A stretch of 64,000 bases of DNA, from contig CAAGGR010000040.1 of the NCBI GenBank assembly GCA_900769445.1, positions 1 through 64,000 of the forward strand. Reading direction: 5' to 3'. Below are positions 16,605-25,169 of the stretch, piece after piece (positions within the stretch are counted from its first letter, which is position 1; each line of letters opens with the position of its first letter). Both the position numbers and the translations under genes were made by a program. The DNA comes from an uncultured Alistipes sp. (GTDB lineage Bacteria > Bacteroidota > Bacteroidia > Bacteroidales > Rikenellaceae). The notes under the pieces are model-generated. The model worked only from the letters and a program-made list of their open reading frames with translations, had not been told where the DNA came from and ran no database searches.

Positions 16605-17711
16605 ATGAATAGTATAGAATTGCGACGAGAACTACATAAACATCCTGAGTTATCGTTCGAGGAGCATAATACACAGCGACTTCTTATCGAGGCACTCCAA
16701 AACGAGGGCATCGAGTGTCGCAAAATTGCAGGCACTGGCATCCTCGCTAAAATCGAGGGTGAGCGCGGCAACCACCGTCGTTGTGTGGTACTACGCGCCG
16801 ATATTGATGCACTGCCTATCAAGGAGTTAAACGATATCGACTACCGTTCTCAGAATGAAGGTGTTATGCATGCCTGCGGTCATGACATCCACACCGCCAT
16901 ACTCTTTGGTGTACTGCAACGCCTAAAGCAGAAGCCCGACTTCGAGGGTACACTCTTTGGCATCTTCCAGCCTGGCGAGGAGCTAAACCCTGGTGGCGCC
17001 TCGTTGGTACTAAAAGAGAGGCCATTTGAGGGCTACGATGTCGCAGCAGTTATAGGTCAGCATGTAGACGCCACGTTCGAGGTTGGCGAGGTGGCTATAT
17101 GTCCTGGTGTCTTTATGGCATCAAATGACGAGTTGCGCTTCTGGGTACGTGGCAAGGGTGGTCATGCGGCACGTCGCACGAGCATCAACGACACCGTAAC
17201 TGCAATGGCAGATATGGTTATGCGCACAACCGCGTTAAACAGCCCTAATGGTGTTATTTCAATAGGCAAGGTTATCGCAGACGGTGCTACAAACGTTATC
17301 CCCGACTGCGTGAGTGCCGAGGGTACTATGCGCACCTTCGATAGCGAGGAACGTGAGCGCATATACTCACATATCTATAGCAATGCCAAAGCCATAGAGG
17401 AGAGGTATGGCGTTACGGTAGAGGTTGATATTAATAGAGGTTACCCCTCTGTCAAGAACGATGTTATGCTTGCATACGAGGCAATGATTATCGCTCAGGA
17501 TGAGGATATTAAGGTGCGCGACATAGCGCGTATTCCTATGGCAGAGGACTTTGGTTTCTACACCGAGCAGTATCCATCGCTATTCTACCGTCTTGGTGTA
17601 GGTAGCAATGCTGGAGGCTCACATAGTGCCACCTTCCTCCCCGACGAGGCATCTATTGCCGTGGGCGAGAGGATGATGTGTCGTATGGCACTACACATAC
17701 TGAATAAATAA
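16605..17711 (+). CDS. M20D-type amidohydrolase (N-acyl amino acid or related)
   Basis: 368 residues. The metal-binding motif HACGHDIHTA (near 90), the catalytic EE in QPGEELNPGG and the later GGSHSATF His are all present, with a dimerisation domain in the middle. It is similar to IAA-amino-acid hydrolase, hippurate hydrolase and N-acetyl-diaminopimelate deacetylase types, and I cannot choose among them. No signal peptide, so cytoplasmic. It lies 6 nt after the methyltransferase gene and 3 nt before rnr. Confidence 0.85.
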   Translation: MNSIELRRELHKHPELSFEEHNTQRLLIEALQNEGIECRKIAGTGILAKIEGERGNHRRCVVLRADIDALPIKELNDIDYRSQNEGVMHACGHDIHTAILFGVLQRLKQKPDFEGTLFGIFQPGEELNPGGASLVLKERPFEGYDVAAVIGQHVDATFEVGEVAICPGVFMASNDELRFWVRGKGGHAARRTSINDTVTAMADMVMRTTALNSPNGVISIGKVIADGATNVIPDCVSAEGTMRTFDSEERERIYSHIYSNAKAIEERYGVTVEVDINRGYPSVKNDVMLAYEAMIIAQDEDIKVRDIARIPMAEDFGFYTEQYPSLFYRLGVGSNAGGSHSATFLPDEASIAVGERMMCRMALHILNK

Positions 17712-17714
17712 AGG

Positions 17715-19859
17715 ATGACAAGAAAGAAGAGTCTACGAGGACACAACCGCGATGAACGTGCCACGTTCATTATGAATATGTTTAGGGAGTTCCCCGATAA
17801 GAAGTTCTCCCTCAAGCACCTTGCAGCAGCCTCAGGTCATGCCGACAGAGAGGGTCGCGCTATGACGATGGCTATAATCCGCCAGTTCTTGGAAGAGGGA
17901 TATATCACCGAGGTAGCGCGTGGCAAGTATAGTGTGGCACGTAGTATGATGCCTCATCATGAGGGCGTTGTATCTACTATGTCGCCAGGCGTTTTGTATG
18001 TATATGTCGAGGAGTTAGATGTGGATGTATGCGTAGCGCGCAAGAATGGCTGCGGAGCATTAGAGGGCGACAGAGTGGCTATTGCTGTAGCACGTCGCTC
18101 GCGCGGTGGCGAATATGAGGGATACATCACCCAGATTATAGAGCGCAATCCAAAACCATATATCGGCGTTGCTCAGGTGAGTGCAAACTCCATATTTGTT
18201 ATACCCGACAACCGACGTATAGGCTCGGATATATTCCTTTCGCGCAACCGTTACCCTGATGTTAAGGATGGCGATAAGGTGTCGGTAAGAATCACTGAGT
18301 GGAATGATGACAGACGACTCCCATATGGCGAGTTGGTCGATATTCTTGGTCAGGCGGGCGAGAACGAGACCGAAATGCATGCCATACTTGCCGAATTCGA
18401 CCTGCCATATAAGTTCGAGGAGAGCGTTCTCCACGATGTCGAGTGCATAAGTGGCAAGATTACAGATAGGGAGATTGCACGTCGTAGAGATATGCGCGAT
18501 AGAACGACTTTCACTATCGACCCTGCCGATGCTAAGGACTTCGACGATGCCCTATCAATCCACAAGATCGAGGATGGCATCTGGGAGGTAGGTGTACATA
18601 TTGCCGACGTAACACACTATGTAACACCCGATTCTGTTGTAGAGAATGAGGCACAGCAGCGCGCCACATCGGTATATCTTGTTGACCGCACCGTGCCTAT
18701 GCTACCAGAGAGGTTGTGCAACGATCTCTGCTCTTTGCGCCCTAATGAGGATAAGCTCTGCTTCTCGGCAATCTTTACCCTCAACGCAAATGCCGAGATT
18801 TTAGACGAGTGGTTTGGTCGCACGGTTATACACTCCGACCGCAGATTTGCCTACGAGGAGGCACAGGAGATTATCGAGACTGGCAATGGAGACTTTTCAG
18901 AGGAGATACTCACGCTTAATACCCTTGCAAAGATTCTTCGTTCCGAGCGCTTTAAGAGTGGCGCTATAGCCTTTGAGCGCGACGAGATACGCTTCCGACT
19001 CGACGAAAAGGGGCGACCTCTTGGTGTATATACCAAGGTACAGAAAGAGGCAAATCAGCTTATCGAAGAGTTTATGTTGCTTGCCAACCGTCGTGTGGCT
19101 GAGTTCTGCGCACACCGCATATCGAATGGTCGTCGTGTACCACGCCCTATGGTATTCCGTGTTCACGACCAGCCATCCGAGGATAAGCTCCAAAGATTCA
19201 GAGAGTTCGCCCTACGCTTTGGACACTACTTCAAGGCATCGAAGGGTCGCGCTGTAGCAAAGGAGATGAACAAGCTACTTAGCAACATCGCTGGCTCATC
19301 AGAGGCTAATGCCATCACGACATTGGCTGTGCGCAGTATGGCAAAAGCGGTCTATACCACCGATAATATTGGACACTACGGCTTGGCGTTCCCATACTAT
19401 ACGCACTTTACATCGCCTATACGTCGCTACCCCGATATGATGGTACACCGTCTCTTGGCAAGCTACCTTGAGGGCAAGAAGGGGGATGACAAAAAACTCC
19501 TTGAGCAGCTGTGTGTACACTCTACAGAGCGAGAGATTCTTGCCTCGGAAGCGGAGCGCGCAAGCATCAAATATAAGATGGCGGAGTTTATGAAGGATCG
19601 CATCGGCGAGGTCTTCGAGGGTACCGTATCGGGACTTACCGAGTGGGGTCTCTATGTCGAGATTAATGAGACACATATCGAGGGTATGGTCTTCCTCCGT
19701 GATATCGACGACGAGGACTACTATCGCTTCGACGAGGCGCGCTATGAGGTTGTAGGACAGCGCTCACGTCGCAGCTTCACACTCGGCACACCAGTTAGAG
19801 TTATGGTCAAATGCGTAGATATGCGCCGCCGCACACTCGATTTCAAACTACTTCTATAA
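17715..19859 (+). CDS. rnr: Ribonuclease R
   Basis: 714 residues. A winged-helix-like N terminus (KFSLKHLAAASGHADREG) is followed by cold-shock domains and the RNB catalytic domain with the Asp cluster in IDPADAKDFDDALS. FPYYTHFTSPIRRYPDMMVHR and a C-terminal S1 domain (VFEGTVSGLTEWGLYVEI) complete the order. It is a 3'-5' processive exoribonuclease that degrades structured RNA. There is no long basic C-terminal tail as in Escherichia coli, so it is compact. The stop overlaps the mqnC start by one base (TAATG), suggesting translational coupling. Confidence 0.95.
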   Translation: MTRKKSLRGHNRDERATFIMNMFREFPDKKFSLKHLAAASGHADREGRAMTMAIIRQFLEEGYITEVARGKYSVARSMMPHHEGVVSTMSPGVLYVYVEELDVDVCVARKNGCGALEGDRVAIAVARRSRGGEYEGYITQIIERNPKPYIGVAQVSANSIFVIPDNRRIGSDIFLSRNRYPDVKDGDKVSVRITEWNDDRRLPYGELVDILGQAGENETEMHAILAEFDLPYKFEESVLHDVECISGKITDREIARRRDMRDRTTFTIDPADAKDFDDALSIHKIEDGIWEVGVHIADVTHYVTPDSVVENEAQQRATSVYLVDRTVPMLPERLCNDLCSLRPNEDKLCFSAIFTLNANAEILDEWFGRTVIHSDRRFAYEEAQEIIETGNGDFSEEILTLNTLAKILRSERFKSGAIAFERDEIRFRLDEKGRPLGVYTKVQKEANQLIEEFMLLANRRVAEFCAHRISNGRRVPRPMVFRVHDQPSEDKLQRFREFALRFGHYFKASKGRAVAKEMNKLLSNIAGSSEANAITTLAVRSMAKAVYTTDNIGHYGLAFPYYTHFTSPIRRYPDMMVHRLLASYLEGKKGDDKKLLEQLCVHSTEREILASEAERASIKYKMAEFMKDRIGEVFEGTVSGLTEWGLYVEINETHIEGMVFLRDIDDEDYYRFDEARYEVVGQRSRRSFTLGTPVRVMVKCVDMRRRTLDFKLLL

Positions 19860-20956
19860 TGGATATAAACAATATCTTGGAACGCGCCCTTGAGCGCACC
19901 CTACTAACTCGCGAAGAGGCATACTTTCTCTACGACAACGCACCACTACAACTACTTTGTAGTGTGGCAGATACACTTCGTATTAGTGCTGTTAAAGACC
20001 CCAATGTGGTAACCTGGCAGATAGATCGTAATGTCAATATTACCAACGTCTGCAAGTCGGGTTGCAAATTCTGTAATTTCCACTGCAAACCCCACCAAGA
20101 GGAGAAATCCTTTATTACCACAATGGCGGAATATCGTCAAAAAATCAACGAGGCACTTGCCCTTGGCGCAGACCAGTTACTCCTTCAGGGCGGTCTACAC
20201 CCTCGCCTCGGTATAGAGTTTTACGAGCGCCTATTCTCGCAGATAAAGCGAGAGTACCCCACACTACGTCTCAACGCCCTTGGTGCGCCCGAGGTGGCAC
20301 ATATAGCGGCAATCAGTGGGATCACCACACGCGAGACACTTGTACGCCTTCGCAATGCAGGATTGGATACCCTGCCAGGTGCCGGTGCCGAGATACTCTC
20401 GGAGCGTGTGCGCAAGATTATATCACCCGCTAAACCATCGGTGCGCGACTGGATTATGGTTATGCACGAGGCACACCAACTCGACATCCCTACTACGGCA
20501 ACAATGATGTATGGACATATCGAGACTGCACACGAGCGCGTAGATCACCTTATTACTATCCGCGATCTTCAGGCTCGCAAGCCAGAGGGGTCGCGAGGCT
20601 TCACAGCCTTTATTCCATGGGTCTTCTGCCCTACGGGTACACAGCTCGAGCGCGAAGGTATCGCACCACGCTTCTCAGCCACTGAGTATCTGCGCATTAT
20701 CGCCATGAGCCGCATCATCCTGCACAACATCCCAAATATCCAAGCCTCATGGCTTACTGTGGGTAAAGATGTGGCGGAGATAGCCCTTAAGAGTGGCGCT
20801 AACGACATGGGGTCGATTATGATTGAGGAGAATGTGGTATCCTCGGCAGGTGCCACCACCCGCTTTGATAAGGAGGCTATGCAAGCCACCATCCGTCGAG
20901 CCGGCTTCACACCCCAACTTCGCGACCAGCTATACAACTACCGCGAACTGAAATAA
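19859..20956 (+). CDS. mqnC: Cyclic dehypoxanthinyl futalosine synthase
   Basis: 365 residues from ATG 19859. Radical SAM cluster C65-x3-C69-x2-C72 (CKSGCKFC), then QGGLHP, GAGAEIL, GSRGFTAFIPW and GSIMIEENVVSSAG, which is characteristic of MqnC as opposed to MqnE. It catalyses the cyclisation step in the futalosine pathway to menaquinone. mqnA, mqnB, mqnD and mqnE are not in the window. The coupled position behind rnr has no obvious functional meaning. Confidence 0.9.
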   Translation: MDINNILERALERTLLTREEAYFLYDNAPLQLLCSVADTLRISAVKDPNVVTWQIDRNVNITNVCKSGCKFCNFHCKPHQEEKSFITTMAEYRQKINEALALGADQLLLQGGLHPRLGIEFYERLFSQIKREYPTLRLNALGAPEVAHIAAISGITTRETLVRLRNAGLDTLPGAGAEILSERVRKIISPAKPSVRDWIMVMHEAHQLDIPTTATMMYGHIETAHERVDHLITIRDLQARKPEGSRGFTAFIPWVFCPTGTQLEREGIAPRFSATEYLRIIAMSRIILHNIPNIQASWLTVGKDVAEIALKSGANDMGSIMIEENVVSSAGATTRFDKEAMQATIRRAGFTPQLRDQLYNYRELK

Positions 20957-20996
20957 CCACAATAACGTTCCTTTTTTCATTTTTTAAGCCGAAAAA

Positions 20997-21027
20997 TTTG
21001 CACTTGTTGAATTTTTTTGTACTTTTG
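20997..21027 (+). promoter_or_regulatory. Promoter for lipA-lipB
   Basis: TTTG (20997-21000) and TACTTTTG (21020-21027) are 19 nt apart. The start site near 21033 gives a roughly 23-nt leader to ATG 21056. This is one of the best consensus matches in the window. Confidence 0.75.
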
Positions 21028-21055
21028 CATCAATTGGAAAAAAGTGAACTTAAAA

Positions 21056-21949
21056 ATGCCGAAGGTAGATAAGCACACAGATTATCTCAGGAAACCTGAG
21101 TGGCTAAAAATCAGCCTGCGTAGCACGACGGATACGGCAGATGTCGAACATATCGTCGAGGGGCGTTGCCTCCATACGATATGCACAAGTGGCATGTGTC
21201 CGAATAAGGCAGAGTGCTGGAGTCGTCGCACCGCTACGTTTATGATTTTGGGCGATATTTGCACTCGCAATTGTCGTTTCTGCGCCACAACAACAGGTCG
21301 TCCTTTGCCTCCCGATGAGGCAGAGCCAGAGAAGGTGGCTGAGAGTGTGAAGCTTATGGGCTTGAAGCATGCTGTTATTACATCGGTTACACGTGATGAC
21401 CTGCCAGATCATGGTGCTGCCATTTGGGCGCGAACTGTCGAGGCTGTGCGTCGCGAAAACCCTGAATCTACAATAGAGCTCCTTATTTCCGATATGGATG
21501 CCCGCCCTGAGTTGTGGGACACAGTGTTGGCATCGCGTCCCGATATTGTGGGACATAATATCGAAACCGTTGAGAGGCTGACTCCAGAGGTGCGTTCTCG
21601 CGCCAAGTATCGCACATCGCTTCAGACATTGAAGTATATTGCCGATAGTGGAGCAGTTGCTAAGAGCGGCTTGATGCTCGGTCTTGGCGAGAGCGAAGAG
21701 GAGGTACTTCAGACACTTCGTGATTTGCGCGAGGTTGGAGTATCCATCGTTACTCTCGGCCAGTATCTACGACCAACAAAGGAGCACTATCCCGTTAAGG
21801 CGTATATTACTCCTGAGAAGTTCGAAGAGTACCGTCTCGAGGCTCTCAAGTTAGGTTTCGCATATTGTGCGAGCGCACCACTTGTGCGTTCGTCATACTT
21901 GGCGGATGCCGCACTTGAAGCAGTAAGAGAGGTATGCAGAACGAAGTAG
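21056..21949 (+). CDS. lipA: Lipoyl synthase
   Basis: 297 residues from ATG 21056 (MPKVDKHTDYLRKPEWLK). It has both iron-sulfur motifs: the auxiliary cluster C-x4-C-x5-C in CTSGMCPNKAEC, and the radical SAM C-x3-C-x2-C in CTRNCRFC. GHNIETVERLTPEVR and LGQYLRPTKEHYPV are typical. It inserts two sulfurs into octanoyl groups on carrier proteins such as GcvH. The 3' end overlaps lipB by 16 nt, so the pair is coupled. Confidence 0.95.
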   Translation: MPKVDKHTDYLRKPEWLKISLRSTTDTADVEHIVEGRCLHTICTSGMCPNKAECWSRRTATFMILGDICTRNCRFCATTTGRPLPPDEAEPEKVAESVKLMGLKHAVITSVTRDDLPDHGAAIWARTVEAVRRENPESTIELLISDMDARPELWDTVLASRPDIVGHNIETVERLTPEVRSRAKYRTSLQTLKYIADSGAVAKSGLMLGLGESEEEVLQTLRDLREVGVSIVTLGQYLRPTKEHYPVKAYITPEKFEEYRLEALKLGFAYCASAPLVRSSYLADAALEAVREVCRTK

Positions 21950-22626
21950 AAATAAGAGACTTACATACTATGGCGTATGGCGAGTGCTGGGATTTGCAGC
22001 GTTCGCTCTTCGATGCATTGTGTCGTAAGAAGATGGAGAAGTGTTTCGATGAGAGTGAGCCATATGGCACTATCCTCTGCGTCGAGCATCCTGCTGTATA
22101 TACTCTCGGCAAGAGTGGCAACGAGGCTAATATGCTTGTTGCCGAGGAGTACCTCAAGAGTCTTGGAGCCGAGTTTTTCCATATCGACCGTGGTGGTGAT
22201 ATTACATTTCACGGGCCAGGACAGCTTGTCTGCTACCCTATTATCGACCTTGATGCAATAGGCATCGGCATCCGACGTTATATAGATATACTCGAGCAGT
22301 CGGTAATCGACCTTGCTAAGGAGTATGGCATCGAGGCACATCGCTCGGAGGGGGCATCGGGTGTCTGGGTAACACAGGGTCGTCGCCTTGTGAAGCTCTG
22401 CGCCATTGGTGTTCGCGCGTCGCATGGTGTTACCATGCACGGTTTGGCGATGAACGTATCTACCGACCTAAAGTGGTTTGAGCTAATCAACCCATGTGGT
22501 TTTACAGACAGGGGTGTTTGCTCGCTTAGCTCGTTGCTTGGTCGCGAGGTTACGATGGAAGAGGTAAAGCCTCGATTTATCAATCACTTAACGAAAAATT
22601 TGAATGTTAAAATATATAAAAAGTAA
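21934..22626 (+). CDS. lipB: Octanoyltransferase
   Basis: 230 residues. GGDITFHGPGQLVCYPI is the family signature. The catalytic Lys lies in the RLVKLCAIGVR stretch and the acyl-accepting Cys in NPCGFTDRGVCSL. It transfers octanoyl from ACP to apo-carrier proteins; LipA then adds sulfur. The gene starts inside lipA and ends 5 nt before recJ. Confidence 0.94.
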   Translation: MQNEVEIRDLHTMAYGECWDLQRSLFDALCRKKMEKCFDESEPYGTILCVEHPAVYTLGKSGNEANMLVAEEYLKSLGAEFFHIDRGGDITFHGPGQLVCYPIIDLDAIGIGIRRYIDILEQSVIDLAKEYGIEAHRSEGASGVWVTQGRRLVKLCAIGVRASHGVTMHGLAMNVSTDLKWFELINPCGFTDRGVCSLSSLLGREVTMEEVKPRFINHLTKNLNVKIYKK

Positions 22627-22631
22627 ACGTT

Positions 22632-24392
22632 ATGCCCATAGAGAAGAGATGGGTTGTCAAGCCACAAGGCGACTGCGCTACAGTGGAGGCTTTAGCCACC
22701 GAGTTAGGCATGTCGAAGGTCTTGGCCAACCTACTAGTTCAGAGGGGCATAGACACCAAGGAGAAGGCACAAAGATTCTTCTCTCCCGCATTGCGCGACT
22801 TGCACGATCCATTTCTAATGAAGGATATGGACAAGGCGGTGGAGCGCATCGAGAGGGCAGTGAAGGCTGGCGAAAAGGTAATGATTTACGGAGACTACGA
22901 TGTCGACGGAACCACTGCCGTGGCGTTAGTCTACAAGTTTTTAAGCCAGATAGGACACAAGAATTTGTCGTTCTACATTCCTGACCGATATGTCGACGGT
23001 TACGGCATATCAATCCGAAGCATTGACCATGCTGTTCGCAAGGGCGTTACACTGGTTATTGCTTTGGACTGCGGCATTAAAGCCGTAGAGAAGGTGGCCT
23101 ATGCCAAAGAGCGTGGTGTAGATTTCATTATCTGCGACCACCATTTACCTGCCGAGGAGATTCCAGCGGCAGTGGCTGTATTGGACCCCAAGCGCACAGA
23201 CTGCAACTATCCATTCGATGAGTTGTCGGGCTGTGGCGTTGGATTTAAGCTTGTCGAGGCGTATGCTAAGCGCAACAACATTCCATTTGCGGATATCGAG
23301 CATCTGCTTGATTTGTTGGTTGTTAGCATCGCATCAGACATTGTGCCACTTGTGGACGAGAACCGCATTTTGGCATACTACGGATTACGCAAACTCAACT
23401 CGTCGCCATCGAAGGGTTTGGAGTCGATAATCAAGATTTGTGGTCTTGATAGCCACGATATCACCATCGACGACATTGTCTTCAAGATTGGCCCACGCAT
23501 CAACGCTGCGGGTCGTATGCGCATGGACGAGAACGATGAGAATGCAGCGCCTTCGGGTGGCCACGCAGCAGTTAGCCTTCTTATCGAGGGTAACACTCGC
23601 GAGGCTGCGAAGTTTGGCGAGGTTATAGACTCCTACAATCAGGATCGTAAGAGCATCGACCGCAATGTTACGCAGGAGGCTCACGACTACGTGGAGTCGC
23701 ACCCCGAGCTTAAGGCGTTGAAGAGTACGGTTATCTACAATCCTCAGTGGATGAAGGGTATCGTTGGTATCGTGGCATCGCGCCTTATCGAGACCTATTA
23801 CCGCCCTACTGTCGTTCTTACCAAGTCTAATGGTTTTGTTACAGGCTCTGCGCGCTCAGTTGCGGGCTTCGATTTGTACCAGGCTGTGGAGTCATGCTCC
23901 GACCTATTGGAGAACTTCGGAGGTCATATGTACGCTGCGGGACTTACGATGAAGGAGGAGAATGTTGCCGCCTTTACTAAGCGTTTCAACGACTATGTTG
24001 AGGAGAATATCGACCCTAACATCCTTGTCCCACAGGTAGATATCGATAGTGAGTTGATGTTCTCTGACATTACCGATGAGTTCCACCGTCAGCTCAACAA
24101 TTTCCAGCCTTTTGGCCCAGGAAATAGCGCTCCAGTCTTTATGACACGCGGTGCGAGCAACCACGGTGATGCCCGTCTTGTGGGTGCCGAGTGCGACCAC
24201 TTGCGTATGGACTTGATGCAGGGCGAGCGCCCACATATGAGTATCCCTGCCATCGCTTTCCAGCAGCCTCAGCACTACAAATGGGTGCGCGCTGGCAAGC
24301 CTATCTCGGTATGCTACCAGATTGTGGACAACCACTACCGCGGCACTGTAACTAAGCAGCTTAGAGTCAAGGATATTAAGCCTGAGAATTAA
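22632..24392 (+). CDS. recJ: Single-stranded-DNA-specific exonuclease RecJ
   Basis: 586 residues. DHH phosphoesterase motifs: YGDYDVDGTTAVAL (motif I), CDHHLPAEE (motif III) and VVSIASDIVPL, then the DHHA1 part with VGIVASRLIE and GSARSVAGFDLYQA followed by GGHMYAAGLT, and a C-terminal OB-type region. It is a 5'-3' exonuclease of recombination and mismatch repair. It follows lipB closely and ends at a very strong terminator. Confidence 0.95.
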   Translation: MPIEKRWVVKPQGDCATVEALATELGMSKVLANLLVQRGIDTKEKAQRFFSPALRDLHDPFLMKDMDKAVERIERAVKAGEKVMIYGDYDVDGTTAVALVYKFLSQIGHKNLSFYIPDRYVDGYGISIRSIDHAVRKGVTLVIALDCGIKAVEKVAYAKERGVDFIICDHHLPAEEIPAAVAVLDPKRTDCNYPFDELSGCGVGFKLVEAYAKRNNIPFADIEHLLDLLVVSIASDIVPLVDENRILAYYGLRKLNSSPSKGLESIIKICGLDSHDITIDDIVFKIGPRINAAGRMRMDENDENAAPSGGHAAVSLLIEGNTREAAKFGEVIDSYNQDRKSIDRNVTQEAHDYVESHPELKALKSTVIYNPQWMKGIVGIVASRLIETYYRPTVVLTKSNGFVTGSARSVAGFDLYQAVESCSDLLENFGGHMYAAGLTMKEENVAAFTKRFNDYVEENIDPNILVPQVDIDSELMFSDITDEFHRQLNNFQPFGPGNSAPVFMTRGASNHGDARLVGAECDHLRMDLMQGERPHMSIPAIAFQQPQHYKWVRAGKPISVCYQIVDNHYRGTVTKQLRVKDIKPEN

Positions 24393-24410
24393 GCAGTTGT
24401 CATCATACAG

Positions 24411-24453
24411 AGAGAGGGCATTCAACTTCGGTTGGATGCTCTCTCTCTTTTTT
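24411..24453 (+). terminator. Strong intrinsic terminator after recJ
   Basis: A 16-bp stem (24411-24426 with 24431-24446), fully paired allowing two G-T pairs, with a TTCG tetraloop and followed by CTTTTTTT. It closes the lip-recJ transcription unit. Confidence 0.93.
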
Positions 24454-24457
24454 AACT

Positions 24458-24496
24458 AAAATTTTGCGGTTTTTTGCAAAAATTTCACTATCTTGC
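24458..24496 (+). promoter_or_regulatory. Likely promoter of the TlpA/DUF6029/Omp28 unit
   Basis: TTTG-like -33 at 24463-24466 and TATCTTGC (24489-24496) as a -7 box, 22 nt apart, slightly long. The imperfect palindrome AAAATTTTGC/GCAAAAATTT (24458-24467, 24476-24485) overlaps the -33 box. A leader of over 100 nt follows before ATG 24616, with no clear structure that I can see. Confidence 0.45.
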
Positions 24497-24615
24497 ACAC
24501 GAATATCCTAAATAAGGAACTCGCTCTTTGTGCTATAAGATTGGTGTATTTGAGGGGCGATGGATGTTAGTTATTGAGGATTAGATAATTATAAACTTAA
24601 ACTACTTATAACACT

Positions 24616-25098
24616 ATGAAAAAATTGATGTTTTTGATGGTTGCCCTTTTTGTAGGTGTAAGCGCATCAGCACAGACTCTTCCAGATGTTAAGGTTGAGA
24701 ATCAGGAGGCAAAGGTTATCTCTACACGCGATCTTGTAGACGGAACCCCAATGATTATCTCATTCTGGTCAACAACATGCAAGCCATGTATCATGGAGCT
24801 TAACGCTATCAACGACAATCTCGGCGATTGGTTGGAGGAGGCAGACTTCAAGGTTGTTGCAGTATCTGTTGACGATGCTCGTACATTGAGCCGCGCTCGT
24901 GCTATGACACAGGGTCAGGGCTGGGACGACTACACATGCATCTACGATAAGAATCAGGACTTTAAGCGCGCTATGAACGTGAGCCTTACCCCACACACAT
25001 TTATCGTTGACGGCAATGGTAACATCGTTCACTCACACTCTGGCTACACACCAGGTAGCGAGCAGGAGTTGTTCGAGAAGATTTTGGAGCTTAAGTAA
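24616..25098 (+). CDS. TlpA-like periplasmic thioredoxin
   Basis: 160 residues with a signal peptide (MKKLMFLMVALFVGVSASAQ). Thioredoxin fold of the TlpA/ResA type: FWSTTCKPCIMEL holds the redox pair C55-x2-C58 and LTPHTFIVDGNGNI holds the cis-Pro. An exported thiol-disulfide oxidoreductase, probably reducing cysteines of envelope partners. It is first gene of the apparent unit running to 29260, whose two lipoproteins carry a CGNCP motif. Confidence 0.88.
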   Translation: MKKLMFLMVALFVGVSASAQTLPDVKVENQEAKVISTRDLVDGTPMIISFWSTTCKPCIMELNAINDNLGDWLEEADFKVVAVSVDDARTLSRARAMTQGQGWDDYTCIYDKNQDFKRAMNVSLTPHTFIVDGNGNIVHSHSGYTPGSEQELFEKILELK

Positions 25099-25111
25099 AA
25101 TCGAGAACTTA

Positions 25112-25149
25112 GCACAAGGGGTATCGTTAAGGCGCATGCCCCTTTGTGC
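25112..25149 (+). other. Intercistronic hairpin between tlpA-like and DUF6029-like genes
   Basis: GCACAAGGGG (25112-25121) pairs with CCCCTTTGTGC (25139-25149) with one bulged base. No T-run follows, so it is not a normal terminator. It could stabilise or cleave the message between the genes. Confidence 0.6.
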
Positions 25150-25169
25150 GAGAATATAACCTTTCGACA

